Under the pieces are notes generated by a model. It saw only the letters and a list, made by a program, of their open reading frames with translations, was not told the DNA's origin and ran no database searches. DNA of 64,000 nt from Diplosphaera chodatii. Lineage: Eukaryota > Chlorophyta > Trebouxiophyceae > Prasiolales > Stichococcaceae. Both the position numbers and the translations under genes were made by a program. Of the stretch, positions 34,394 through 47,300 are shown in pieces (position 1 is the first letter of the stretch; each line of letters begins with the position of its first letter). The stretch is from the NCBI GenBank assembly GCA_032358165.1, contig JAALGY010000051.1, positions 62,001 through 126,000 on the forward strand, given 5' to 3'.

Positions 34394-37300
34394 GTGGCAC
34401 CTCGTGGCGGCGCTGCTTCGGCACCCTGCGCCCCTGCTGCGCCTTGTTGGGGCACAGCTTCGTGTCGGCGGTCAGCACCACCGAGTCGGTCACGACCTTC
34501 TCGCCGTCCTGGTTGCGGTGCCTGCGCAGCGGCGCGGCGACAGTCGCAAACGTCCCAGTTCAAGCTGCTGCATCGGCCAGCACCGCGACGCATGCCTGAC
34601 GACATGGCGCGAGGGCTGAGGAAGCTCTGGCGGCGCTGCTGGCGGACTCTTGGGGTGGCGGCTGGGAGCCTGGCAGAGTGAATGCACAGCAAGTTCACGA
34701 AAGCGGATGCGCACCACTCCCAGGTGGCGTAGGTGGCGTTCTTCACGTTCAGGATGGCGTGGCCGTACGACGGCTCACTGCACGCAGACGCGGATCAGTC
34801 TCAGCAGCAGGCCAACCATGTGCGCTATTTCCACCCATCTGCAGAACAGCACGACTGCCATATGTGCATCACAGGTGCGCACGGACACTCTGCTTGATGC
34901 ACAGGCCCAGCAGTCTGCAGCTGCAGGCGCACCGGTAGGCAGAGTACTCCGGCTGCGTAGACGGGCACCTGCAAAATGGATCACTGGCATAGTCAGGAAC
35001 CGTGCAATATCTGTCGTTGAACCCAGCTCGTCCTGCCCACTGCGAGGCACAGGCAAGGGTGCAGATGTTGCGGAGCAGCGCCGCCACAGGGCAGGCTGCT
35101 CACCAGGGCAGACCGGGGACGGTGGCTGTTGCATTGCAGTAGCCCAGCGTGTTGTACCGCGTCTGCAGCGTACAAACTGGATCCCATGGTATACTGGATC
35201 GGAAAGGAGTCACCACAGACCAGCAGCGGCAGCAGCAGAAGGCTTGGTCAGATGCAGGGCACTCACGAAGTCGCCGCCGCCCAGGGTGTCGTTGTTTCCG
35301 GGGTCGATGCCCGGCGGCTGCGCATGCCAGGCGGGACACCATCAGAGTGCATGCATGTAACGTATGTGTACTGATGCCACTTCCCATGCGCCACGCTGTC
35401 ACTGGACGCAGGCTCTTGCTGCCATGAGCTGCCCTGCAGTGCCGGGCCACTCCTTTCAAGAGCAGTCTCGGTGCGCGGCACCAGCGCATGGCGCCAGCCC
35501 CCTCGATGAGCCGCGCTCGACCCCTAAACCCTGCTCACCGTGGCCAGGGCGCCCGGGCACTTGCCGCCGTGCGCGCCGTCCACGTAGCCGTCCGACACGG
35601 AGCCGGCGTTGCCGCCGTCGCCGATCAGGATGTGGGTCGTGCCGCACTGGTCCACCTGCATCGGAAGGTGCAGGAGAGGTCACCCCTGCATGCCCGGCTG
35701 CGCCGCGGCCTGGGGATGGTGTGCTGCTGCGCACAGCAATGGATGTGTGGATCAACACCACAAGCCCCCAGCCTCGGCAAGCTGCCTACCTTGTAGTTCT
35801 TGGTGGGGTACGACCGCTCGTAGGTGTGCACGTGGCCTGCAGCGCGGTGCAGGCGGCAGGCTTCAGAGCCGTGAGGCAGCCTGTAGCACGTTGGGCCTAC
35901 GGCCGACGGGTACGACACAGGCCCAGAACGCCAGGCGAGCACGCGGCGCGAAACCCTAAAACGCAGCGCACCGTTGACCATCAGGTCCACGCCGTACTTA
36001 TAGAAGATGGGCTCAAAGTACTGCAGCACGAAGAACAGTAAGGTGAACGCCCCAGAGGCACGAAAGAGATGCGTGCCCACCGCAGCAGGTAGGGGCCAGG
36101 AGCATGGCAGCAAGCAGGTGCGCAGACGGTGGGCGCATGCAGGGCGAGGCTCGTCTCGGTGGCACACGGGCTTGCTCGCAACTTGAGCACGGCGCGCACC
36201 TGGCGCATGCACTCGTTGCCCCGGTAGTCACCGCCCGCCCGGGTCGTGTACCTGCGTGCATGGCATGAATGTGGGACCTCCCGTGACAGTGGTAGGACCC
36301 CCAGATGGTGGCCCTCTGTGAACACGTCAAGGAGGCTGCCAGAGCACCGCCCAGCGGTGCAACGGCAGCAGCCAGGTGCGACAGCGGGCGCCCGCACCAG
36401 GGGTGGTGCTCCACAGCGATGATCCAGGGCGTCTTCTCGCGGTCGACGTTCTTCAGGTCCTTGATCAGCCTGCATGCCAGAGCCGCCGGGACTGTCTCTT
36501 GGATGGTTGTGATCCGGCTTACGCCTGGGACCTGTGCTAGAGGCGCATGACAAGCGGTGGACATGCGGAAGCGTGATGTCACAGCAAATGCTGGACCACC
36601 GGAAGGCGCACCAGTTGTACTGCGGGCTGCCGGGGGTGTGGTCGATGTACGGAGTGAGGAACAGCACGTGCACACCTGCGGGAAGAGGAGCACCATTGAG
36701 CCCAGCTGCAACTGCATTTGGGCTGAGCGGGACATCAGGCATCTGGCTGGAGAACGGGTGCATCCCCAGCGCCTCAATCAGCGGCGTCGCAGGAGGGCCA
36801 GGGAAGGCACACAGCCACAGCATGCCTCCGGCGCAACGACGGTGCAAGTGCAAGTCCGATCCCATAACGTGAAAGCATCTGGCGGGAGCGCACCAGCAAA
36901 CTCGATGCTGTACCACAGCTCCGTGTTCTTCGTCACCTGAGCGAGCGCGGGGTGCCACCGTTGCAGCTGCTGGCTACATCATCGCTCTTGCCGGCAGGCG
37001 TTAAACAGCCAGCGTTGCATACTTCATGCTGCAGCCCTGCTGTGGTGCACATCGGCGGGTCAGCTGCGGCGCATGCACCCTGCCATTGGCGAGCGGCTGG
37101 GAGTAGGTGCCGGGCGCCGGGAAGCGGGTCTTGTATGTGGCGAAGGTGGTCTTCTGCGAGTCGGCCTCGATCTGCGGGGCACCGCAGGCACGCGGCTCAC
37201 GCCCCAAGCAGAGGAAAACTGCCAGAACCCTGCGCCAGATGAGCATGTGCAGGACCCGACACGGTTGCAGCCAGGTTGCTGGGCTGGACGTGCAGGCGCC

Positions 37301-40104
37301 AAAATATGGTGAGGGAACAGTTGTAAGAATTTGGGTTTCAGGAGCCACCTCGTGGTTGCCGTTGGCGGAGTGGTGCGGCACACGGCTGAAGATGAACTCG
37401 GTCAGGCGGCCCCACCTGCAGCGCACCGCCGCGCCAATCAGTGCAATGAACTGTTGTTGGACATCTCTAATTCGTTTGCTCGAATGGCACACGGGCGTGC
37501 TGCAACGGAACTGCCAGCGAGCCAGCTGTTCGTGGGCGGGCATGCCAATGCGACAAGGGCACAGGCGGGAACGCACCCATCCCAGCGGCGACCTGCACAA
37601 AGTGTTCAAAGCTCACAGCCAGGTCGACAAGTATCATAATTGAGGCAGAGCGGGGGCAGGCTAACAGATCACCATCGCGGCCAGTGGACTCTCATGCACA
37701 CGAAATGCCGGAGCTTTGCGCACCGTCAGTGACGGTGGACTTGCCGTTGAAGACGTTGGCGTTCTTCAGAGCTGCAGCAACACATGTTGAGGCTGAGCGC
37801 AAGGCGGACGAGCCAGCAGCATGGATGTGACTGACGGCGCAATCATCATGTTGGTCGTGTCTTTGTGTCACACTGCCACTCACTGCTGGCCAGGTAGTCC
37901 TGGTCGGGAGTGAGCGCCGGCCCGTGGCGGTCGGCGTAGCTCTGCGGGAAGCAGCCAGCCAGCCGTCAGCGCACAGTGCAAAATACGCCGCCGCCAGCGG
38001 CAGCCGACGTGACAGCGGAGCACAGCCCGGCATGCGCGGCTCGGGCTGCATGCATGTGTGCAGGTGGCCAGCTGCAGCTGGGGTGCCGAAGGACAGCAAA
38101 CTGGGGCGCTGGCGCGGTGGTGTGCCAGCTCACCAGGTCGCCCATGTTCAGGATGATGTCGGGGTTGTTGGAGGCCAGGTGCGCGAGGGTGGAGCTGGAG
38201 TTGCTGGTGTCACCCTGCAGCGCGGGCAGCAGCACCGCGTCACGGCGTGACTTATGCAGCAGCCGTCGCAGCACTCGGCGGCGCGCTGCGGGCGTGCACA
38301 GTAGGTGCTGTGCCCAGCTACTTGCTGGTTGCGGTTGTCGCCGACACATCAGCTTGTCGAGACTTCGGTCAGTCAGGCGCACCAGGTCGCCGAACATGCC
38401 GATGACGATGGGCTTGACATGGCCGACGGCTGGCAGCGTCTTAAAGCTGCTCTCGGGCGACCTGCCAGAGGGGCACTTGCCCGTCAGACTAATCGGACCT
38501 ACACCCAGGTCACTGCCCATCATCCAATCTTCGGGAGGTATGTATCTGGAGCGCCTGCCCCGGTCAATGACGCAAACAAATGCAAGGCGCGCAGCCCAGG
38601 CTGCAGGCCGCCGAGGCGGCATACAGAGCAGCAGGGCACCAGCTGCACAACACCAGCAGGCTGCAGGAGGGACCTCACATGTTCTCCTTGCTGCCGTCGC
38701 CGACCTTGTAGTAGTACCGGGTGTTCGGCCGCAGGCCATCGATCTTCACCAGGTGCTGCACCGGCGAGGTGCTGCAGGGCACGAGCACCACAGGCGTCAG
38801 GCTTTTGCGCCTGGCCTGCTGCTGTTGGCAAGCACATCACTTTTGGGCCGGCAGATTGCTGCAGGCAGCAGGCTGCCGCACATGGTGAGGGGAACGGTAA
38901 TGTCAGTTGGGGGAGGTTGTGTCTGGCTGCGCACTAGTTGGAGGCCTGGGGGAAGGTGGCGGCATCGTAGTAGTAGATCACGCTGTGGATGCTCTTCTTT
39001 CTGTGAGTGCAGCAAGCAGCATGTAAGCACACTGACAGCATGCCAGATGCTATTATCTTGCAGAGCAGACTGGGCAGAGGGAGGCAGAGCAGGCTTCCCA
39101 CGGCCGTCTGCTCCCACGGCTGGCCAGTCGCTGCTGGTCAGGAGGACAGGCTGCCCTGCCCTGTAGCGGCGGCGCACCCCTTCTTGACGTGGTACGGGCC
39201 GCCGCTGCGCGACGAGTAGTACACGCGGGGCGCCGGCTGCGCGTCGGCCGCCGCCTGCCCCAGGGACGCGGTGTCGCGCGCGCCGATGAACGAGTCGCCG
39301 CTGGACCACTGCACCCACATCTCCTCTGGCGACGCCTGGGACAGCTTGATCTGCGAGGGGGAATGATGAGGAGCTGCATCAGTGGTGGTTCAGCATGGAC
39401 AGCATACAGACGCGCGGTTTCGCCGTGAAGGAAACTAATGTGTTGTTGCCCGCCTGATGCGGTTGGCTGTAGGGAAAGGACTGTGCAGGATGCTCCCGCT
39501 GGGCAGTCAAGGCAGTGCGGCGCCACATCATATGCTCTGCAGCGGTTTGAAGCGGCAGACGTGACGCTACTGTGGGCAGAGGCCAATGGCAACATGCGGC
39601 TCGAATAAGCTTCACTGACTGCTGGCTGTGCTGCTGAGTGGTTCATGCCAATGCAGGCAGTTTCACACAAGGCGCATGGTCAGCACCGTGAGTTGCTTCA
39701 TAACCCTGCAACAGGCACGCCAACACCTCTGAACAGGACGCGAGAAGCTGAGGATGCCAGAGAGCCAGCGCTGACTAACCTGCTCGGGCTGGTCGCCGGT
39801 GACCTTCTTGGTGAGGGCGGGATCTGTCAGCAACATGCGCTCGCTGCTGCTGGGGAAGGGATTGACGGGGCCGGTTGTCGGGTTGATCTGCTGCGTCAAC
39901 TGCGCCTGAATGTAACAAGGCACGCGTGTTGGCTTGGCAAGCACCCGAGGCGAAGGCAGTCTCATCACGCAGGCCTGCACTGATCGCCGCGTGGGCACGT
40001 GCATCACAGTCTGCCTGACAACGCAACGACGCTCCCGCAGCACTCACCGCCGCAACGCCGCAGCTCAGCAGCAGGAGGGCCGCAGCGATCATGTTGGGCG
40101 CCAT
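34386..40104 (-). CDS. PAP: Secreted purple acid phosphatase (metallophosphoesterase)
   Basis: Twenty-four phase-compatible exons: 40104-40048, 39905-39780, 39350-39178, 39000-38935, 38771-38679, 38461-38383, 38214-38134, 37941-37884, 37771-37724, 37592-37577, 37415-37349, 37171-37079, 36936-36894, 36675-36612, 36469-36398, 36251-36200, 36020-35972, 35836-35790, 35655-35539, 35317-35267, 35162-35104, 34968-34933, 34777-34715, 34521-34386; 581 residues. A signal peptide (MAPNMIAAALLLLSCGVAA) precedes a fibronectin-like N-domain (EEMWVQWSSG). All five metal-ligand motifs are present: GDLGDT (D197), GDLSYAD (D224, Y227), GNHE (N286), EHHPW (H376/H377), GHVHTYER (H414, H416). The C-domain (QPEYSAYREPSYGHAIL...WHRNQDGE) is typical. 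It hydrolyses phosphate esters, probably in vacuole or outside the cell. Exon 10 has only 16 bases. The TAG stop lies inside a TTTAGGG-type motif. Confidence 0.9.
35521..35532. repeat. TTTAGGG-type motif in phosphatase intron 19
   Basis: CCCCTAAACCCT lies 6-18 bases inside the intron after the donor at 35538. Confidence 0.75.
35951..35961. repeat. TTTAGGG-type motif in phosphatase intron 17
   Basis: AAACCCTAAAA lies about 10-20 bases inside the intron after the donor at 35971. Confidence 0.75.
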
Positions 40105-41005
40105 GCTGAGGGGCTGACGGCAGCTGGCTGCAGATGGTTGCCCTGCACCAACACTATCCAAAGATCTTGCACCCATCCGCAGAGACACGACGCGCACTCA
40201 CGCCAGCGCACTGGCAAACAGCGGCTGTGCACAGCGCTCAAGCGTTCAAGCGCTCAAGCAGGCGGTGGTTGCACACGCAAGCGAGCCAGCGCAGCCCACG
40301 CTCTCCGGAAAGCCCGAAAGCTTAACCGCCGCCATGGGGCGGGCCAAAAAAGAATATATGCCATGCATGCAGCTCTGTGCAGCATGCAACCGAGCCGACA
40401 CACATGGCGCCGCGGCAATGGTCAGGTTGCGTGGCATTGCGTTGCTCCGCACGAAGGAGGCCGCTCGTCAATCGGCGCCTGGTCGCACGACTGCACCAGT
40501 CCGTGCATGCAACCGACGCACCTGTGTCAAGCTTCCGCACAAAAGAGCCCAGGTCCTGGCGCGGCGCTTGTCTGCCGGCTGTCCGTACAGTTTGGCGGTG
40601 TGCGCCGCCGGAAAGTGGGGACAAATGTGCTCGACTTTGAACGACATGCCGTTGAACATTCCCTCTGAAGTCAGTCCACCTCAGCAAGATTCCCGTCCCA
40701 CCATGTGACTTCAGCCCAGCTGGCGGCGCTAGGTCGTGTTGGAAGTTGCTCCGGTACACCAGCAATTGCGGTTTGGGAGGCGGCCTCAGAGCAACTGGCA
40801 CCGTTCACATATGTCGAGCAGGCTCCCATTAGCCCTAATGAACGCGCTGTTTTCGTGCCAGTCTGCACACTTCTCATGCTCTCAAACAGTGGCGCGCGCC
40901 ACACATGCCGCCAACTTGGAAACCTGAAGTCCTGAACAAGCGGGCAGCGCATCACCGCCCCTGCAGCCCCTCCATCCACCATCTGAGCCAGTCGTCAGCC
41001 GCCTG
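40105..41005. promoter_or_regulatory. Intergenic region upstream of purple acid phosphatase
   Basis: No exon is recognised. A TATA-like CATATATTC on the minus strand at about 40352-40360 lies some 250 bases before the phosphatase start codon, next to an A/T-rich AAAAAAG run. The right side is the 3' flank of TFIIB. Confidence 0.4.
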
Positions 41006-43433
41006 TCAGCCGGCGGCCTGCGGCAGCGCCGCCAGCACGTCGGGCCCCGCGAACCAGGCCGGCACCAGCGCCGCCGCGTCCGACCGCAGGTCCGCGTACG
41101 CCGCCCGGATGGTGACGTCGGCCACGCCGCTGACCGTGCTGATGTCGTGCACGCTGGGGTGCTGCGACGCCTGCACGTGTGGAGACCACCGCTTGCTGGA
41201 TGCTGGAGATCCTGCTCAGCTTAGGGCATGCATCGCATGGTGGGTGCGGCGCTGGAGCGTCATGCAACAGTGCTCATGCTGACGCACGATCGGGCAGCGT
41301 GCGCGGTCCAGGGGCTGGGTTCACCTTGGGCAGCACCGCGACCAGCAGGATGAGGCCGGCGGCGACGGAGATGGGGGTGCGCCCGTCCCAGGGCTTGGGC
41401 TGGCCCCCCTGCTGCGCGCCGCCGCGGGGGCTGGCGCGCTCCGCCACCTCATTCGCCACCTGGCGCGGCAGCTGTGATTTGTGAGCAGAGGAGGAAGGGG
41501 AGTCAACGGCACAGGGACCGAACCGCTACGGCGCTGCACCCGCATCAGTGTTGGACCATACCATGACCCGGCAACTGCGGAGCTTTGGTATGGTGCCGGC
41601 TCAGAGAGCAGCACCGGCAGGGCTGCAGCACATGGCATCTCGTCGCTGGCCGACGCCACCAGCACTGTGCAGTTTCAGGAACTTCGTGACCCAGACATAC
41701 GATACCTTCATGTCCTGCGCCGACATGCCCAGCTGCGAGCAGAAGCGGCGCACGTAGTCGGCCGGGTGAATTGCATCCACGTACTGGTCCAGCTGCCGCT
41801 GGATGGCTGTGTACGCCCGCCCGATGTCCACCTGCGAGCGGGAGGAGCAGCAGCAGCTGGAGCATGTCTGCTGCCGGACGTGTGTCATCAGATGACCAGT
41901 TGACAGCGCATCAGCAAGCTGGTCAAGCTTGAGGGTGGTGCAGGCTGGTGGCGCCAGAAGTACAGGCAGCATCGCCAGGGTGAATGAGCCTGATTTTTGA
42001 CGGCCTGCTGCCGACACGCAGCGGCAGGGGCACCTTGCTGGTGCCGGGCGCGGGGGTTCAGATCGGGGGTTACATTTCCTGATTCAAATTGAGTCAACAC
42101 CTTGCTGGTGCCGGGCGCGCCCGCCAGGATCTCCTTGAAGGTGCGCGGGTTGTGCTCCAGGCGGCACGCCATGTACACGCACGCCGCGTGCATCGCCACC
42201 GCCTGCCGCCCCTTCACGCCCCCCGACTCCAGCGCCTGTTGTGACAGCACAGGGGCCTGCCCTGAGGCCCTGACACGCTGCGCTGCGTTGGTTCTCGCAG
42301 CATCTGCAGCATGTTGCCGACCCATTGCAGGCGCTGCGCAGGCAGCTGTGTGGAGCAAGACATGCTGCACAGCGCAGGGTGAATAACAACGAAAACCTTC
42401 TTCAGGATCTCGCAGGCGCGGTCGCGGATGATCTTAACCAGCGCCAGGCGGTCGCAGATGGCGTTGATGCCCCGGAACCCCGTTGTAAGCCCCTTCTCGC
42501 TGACGCCGCCGCCGCCGCCGCCGCCGCTCCTGAAGACGTGGACCATGCAGTCAGCGTGAAGCTTACACTGAGGCAGCCTGCGCTGACTGCGACAGCACAG
42601 CAGATGATGCAGACATCTGGCTTGGAGCACGCTGCATGCACTGCACAATTGCAACCCGTGCGAGACATATGCTGACATGCGACTTCAGCAACATAGAGTT
42701 CTAGGCGTGACACAGAGGAGCTTCGTGCTGCCGACCTAGCGGCCATCCGGCGCAGCGCGTTGGAGGCTGCATCGTTGGCGAGGCCGCCGGCGGCGCCGAT
42801 GGTGGTGGTGAGCGAGTTCTCGCCCAGCAGCGCGTTGGTGGGCCCGCCGACACGGTTTGGGTCCACCGTCTGCTTGTCCTGCAGGGCCGGACAACAGGCC
42901 AGGATGACAGGAAGCACCACCGCCCTAGTGTCGACCCGAACTGTGCATTCGAGCTGCACTTGAGGGGCTCCACCCAGGCTGTGGTTGCAGCGGGGCTGCT
43001 GACAGCATTGCGCGCAGATAGCAGTACATCTGGGTGGCGCATTTGAGCAAAGGAGGCAAGTCTGAAAGGCGCTGCCTACCGAGTCGCTGAAGGTGCGCCA
43101 TTCGGAGCGCACGTCGATGGCATGCGCCTCAACAACCAGCCCGCATTCCTGCGAAGTGTACACAGATGGAAAATGATAAGGTTGTGCATGGTGACATGAG
43201 CAAATGTGGCTGTACAATGCAGTGCAGTGCACCGAGCAGCACACCCAGCCAATGTGGCTCAGGGTTTTGGGGTGTCCAGGGTTTAGCGCCAGCACCATTT
43301 GAGCCTGGCGCACCCTGCAGATGAGGTCCCCCGCCGAGAAGTCGTCCACGAAGTCGCTGCCGCCGCAGTCGGGGCACCGCTGCTCGTACTTGTGGCGCGT
43401 CACGATAGCCGCCTGCTGCGCAGCGGATGCCAT
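41006..43433 (-). CDS. TFIIB: Transcription initiation factor TFIIB
   Basis: Eight phase-compatible exons: 43433-43314, 43148-43080, 42878-42736, 42529-42397, 42235-42101, 41831-41706, 41459-41325, 41170-41006; 341 residues, normal for TFIIB. Zinc ribbon CPDC...CREC (C20, C23, C39, C42), B-reader segment ending SEWRTFSD, DPNRVGGPTN linker, then two cyclin folds (KGLTTGFRGINAICDRLAL / RQAVAMHAACVYMACRLEH with RTFKEI; DYVRRFCSQLGM / RTPISVAAGLILL). It bridges TBP-promoter DNA and RNA polymerase II in the nucleus. A short Gly run (exon 4 start, GGC repeats) sits between linker and first repeat. It is read divergently from the cyclase gene. Confidence 0.95.
42035..42121 (-). repeat. 22-base duplication of a TFIIB exon end and donor
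   Basis: CACCTTGCTGGTGCCGGGCGCG occurs at about 42034-42055 and again at about 42098-42120, where it spans the end of exon 5 and its donor. The downstream copy carries the same GGCACCAGCAAG|GTG, a possible decoy or alternative donor 63 bases into the intron. Confidence 0.75.
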
Positions 43434-44370
43434 GGTGCTGCGCTGACGCCGCCGGATGGTCAGGCGGCGTCAGCCGGCAGCAGGGTTCGGTTGCGCCCTT
43501 GACTCAGTGAGCACCGGCGCGGCGAACTGCAGCGCTCCTTGTGCTGCTGCCTCAGGTTCAGGGCGCACCCCCAAGCTGCAGGGCTGCCGCGATGCACTGT
43601 CACTGCGCCATGGCGGTTGTGGACGTGCCTCCAAAACACTCTGACGCGTTGTCGCTGTCCTGCGTCCCTTCCTTTGCTGGTTGCAAGGGGCTTGCGCGCA
43701 AGCGTGACAGAGGCAAGAGCCCTCAGATGGTGACAGAGGCCAAGTCCTCAGTTCGGTGATTTGGAGCTGGGCTGTGCCTCTTGGCAGGCACTTCAGTGGG
43801 TGCCAATTGTTTCAAAGCCTGTTTACGAGAGGCTGCTCGGAGTCGCAGCGGCGCAAACCGGCGACTGCTTCAGGCTGGAGCGTTGCAGCGCACTTGATTG
43901 TTGCTGACCATTCTGCACTGCTTCCAGCTACCATTTCAGCTGCTTCCATGTGGCTCAGCACTTTTCGGCCCAAAACCTTAGACAACACACATCCACCCTA
44001 TGTTACAGCGGAGTTTGCGCCGATGTGACAGTTCGATGAGCAACCGCGAGCTGTTGTCATGGCCTCAACCACTCCGGAAGCAACTTTCGCTACAGGGCGA
44101 GCATTAGATTCCGTCTTTGCCTCGTTTTCGTCGCCCCTGGCGCACGTGGAGCAGAAAATCTTCCTCATCCCTGTGATCCAATCCACGCCCAGTTCTGCGG
44201 CCTGCGCTCCCCTGCACCACGTTCTACCGTATCTAGCCTATTTAAGAGCTGCATGTAACCCTCACCAGTGCATAGACTGCAGTTGTCGGCTGTCAGAGGC
44301 ATCAGAGCTGCGCTGTAGGCAGCAACAGGCGGCTGGGACTCGTCTACGTTCGCACCTAGAGGCAGCAGCC
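43434..44370. promoter_or_regulatory. Divergent intergenic region, TFIIB / cyclase, with TATA-like box
   Basis: A TATA-like CCTATTTAAGAG at 44237-44248 lies about 125 bases before the cyclase start codon. No exon is recognised. An in-frame upstream Met at 44059 exists but the transit peptide starts at 44371. Confidence 0.5.
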
Positions 44371-47300
44371 ATGCAGTCCGCCCTGCTGGGCCGCACAGCG
44401 TTCTGCCCGCGAGTCGAAGCGCAGCGGACACCATGCCAGCGGCGATCTGCGATGGTCGTGCGGGCAGCGGCAGCCGTTGATGAGGTCACCGGCCTGAAGA
44501 CGATGCGGAAGGGCGTGAAGGAGGTGGGGCTCTTGCTTAAACAGCAGGAGGGCCGACACTCGCATCCAGAGCAGTCTTCCTCTCGACACAGTGCAAGCTG
44601 CGGGGCTTTTGGGTGTGGCAGGGCTGGCTTCTGTTCGGCTTGCCTGGGTGATGGCTTCCAGAACTGTGCTGATGCACTTTACGGCCACGTCGCCGGCGGG
44701 CACGAGCACCGTGACCAAGTGCTCTCCCACTGTGTGTCGGTGCAGCCGTTGTGCACAGTGCACTGCTGTTTTGGGGTCGCAGCTATGGGCAGCTAGGTGC
44801 ACAGCGCTGCACCGCAGCGCTCTCCCTTCAGCATGCAGCCAGTCAGGGTCCCCGACCGCCCTGGCGGCGCTGCGGCTATGCCTGCAGCCTTATGCAGCGG
44901 AATGTGGGTTCGCACGCCCGCCGAGGCGGGCAGTCTTATAGTGTATATAGCTGGAGATGGTTTCGCCTGATGTGTGCTGCATGCTGCTGCGCTGCAGTTC
45001 GGCAGCGACACCCTGCTCACGCCGCGCTTCTACACCACCGACTTCGACGAGATGGAACAGCTGTTCAGTCAGGATCTGAACCCCAACCTGGACATGGCAG
45101 AGCTGGAGGTGCGCACATTTTCTCCAATCTGATACCCGGGTCCCTTTGTTACGGCGGTCATGCCGGGCAGACAGCAGGCACGCAGCGGCGCAGACTGGCA
45201 GCAGCAATGCAGGCTGGCAGCAGCAGCGGCAGCAGCAGCGGCCCGTCATCAGCAGCAGCCGCAGCCCCAGCCCCAGGTCAGGGCTGCCGCCAGGGCTGCC
45301 GTTTGTAGCTGGCGTGCAGCACTGAAACCAGAAGCCGTCGCTGCGCGCCAAAGCGCCAGCATCCCAGCGCCGCCCCTGCTGTCGCCAGCCCGCCGCTCTG
45401 CAGCTGAACAGCTTGACACTGCCGGCCTGTGCTGAAGCGTCCTGTGTTGGCTCAGTGGTGGCTCCTGCTGTGCTGCAGGCCATGCTGGCGGAGTTCCGGC
45501 TGGACTACAACCAGCGGCACTTTGTGCGCAACGAGACCTTCAAGAAGGCGGCCGAGGGCATCGAGGTGAGGCCGCCACCCTGCAGCAGCCGGCGCCGCAG
45601 TTGCCATTGGCTGTCGCTGCTGGCGGTAGTTAAGCAGGACCGCACTGACGCGCTGTCGTGCGCCAGGCGCCTACACCCAGTTGCAGGCACACATGCCGCT
45701 GCAGGGCAGCAAGTCAACCACGGTGTGCAGCCCAAGCCTTGGCTGCCTCCGGGTCACCGATCTGCTGTGCTGTGCGCGCTGTGCAGGGCCCGGCGCGCAA
45801 GATCTTCGTGGAGTTCCTGGAGCGGTCGTGCACCGCGGAGTTCAGCGGCTTCCTGCTGTATAAGGAGCTGGGCCGGCGGCTGAAGAAGACCAACCCCGTC
45901 GTTGCAGAGGTGCACAGCTGCTGCGTCGCGCCTGACCAATCAAGCACCAGGCTGCCTGGACAATCTAGAGCCTAGCTGTGTGCCGGCTGCGGCGCATGGA
46001 GACACGGCTGGGTGGCGTTGCTGAGAGGCCCGAAGCTGGCAGGCGGCAGCACAGCCTCCAGCCGCTGCCACGCCTTGGCAATGCTGATGATCCTGCAGAC
46101 CTCGGTGTCGCTGCCATGTCGCACCTCATGCCACTCGCCGGCCACCCCAAGTGCTCAGGCGCGCCTTGCCCCTGAACCCTGCTGCCGCCCGCCGCAGATC
46201 TTCACGCTGATGTCGCGGGACGAGGCGCGGCACGCAGGCTTCCTGAACAAGGCGATGTCGGACTTCAACCTGGCGCTGGACCTGGGCTTCCTGACCAAGA
46301 ACCGGCAGTACACCTTCTTCAAGCCCAAGTTCATCTTCTACGCGACGTACCTGTCTGAGAAGATCGGCTACTGGCGCTACATCTCCATCTACAGGTGCTG
46401 CTTGGGGGAAGCCAGTTTCATCGGCACACCGCACTCACGCTTCAGTATACATGTCCAGTTACGCTGCAGCTAGTCTTGGCTGCTGGCCTTGCTGCACGCT
46501 CAAATGTGTACAGTGTGTATCTTTGAACATCTAGGCACCTTCAGCGCAACCCAGACAACCAGCTGTACCCGCTCTTCGAGTACTTCGAGAACTGGTGCCA
46601 GGTGCATCCTCTCACTCTTTGCGCCTGCCTGTCAACAGCCCTGCACATCATGCCTAGGCGCCAGGCTGCTCGTCGGAACAGCTGCATGACACCAACTGGC
46701 AGCGGCCACCAGTCTTCTGCGTATGACATGGAGCCCCTCCCGTCATGCATGGCATGTAGCATGTTCAATCTGACATGAGCAGCTCCTATCAACCTGGCAT
46801 GAGCAGCTCCCATCAATCTGACATGGGCAGCTCCTATCTGCAGGACGAGAACCGCCACGGCGACCTCTTCACAGCCATCCTGAAGGCGCGCAGCGAGTTT
46901 GTGGACAGCAACGACTGGCAGGTGGGGCGCCGGGCGGGCACACCTGCCCCAAGGCGCACCAGCATGACGCATCACGGCCAGTCAAGCAGCTCCATGCCCT
47001 TCAGAGTATGCAGAGGCAGTCAGCAAGGTTGAGTAGGATCGACAAGATGACGTACCTGTTGACCGCTGTGGTGCTCGCTGCTGAACTCGTACTTATGACT
47101 GCTTCCCGCAGGCAAAGGCGTGGAGCCGCTTCTTCTGCCACTCGGTGTACGTGACGATGTACCTGAACGACCACTCGCGGTCGTCCTTCTACGAGTCCCT
47201 GGGCCTGGACACCACGCAGTTCAACAGGTGCGAGCTTGTGCCAACAATTGCAGCACCCTGTGATGGTGCACCAGAGATTGATTGCAGCAGTGTGTTGCAG

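Noticed and set aside
37976..39166. 396-residue plus-strand open frame
   Set aside because: It is antisense to phase-consistent phosphatase exons, is Arg/Cys/Ser-rich and shows no domain.
44059..44370. Upstream in-frame extension of the cyclase from Met 44059
   Set aside because: It would put ~104 extra residues before a typical transit peptide, and the TATA-like box at 44237 lies inside it.
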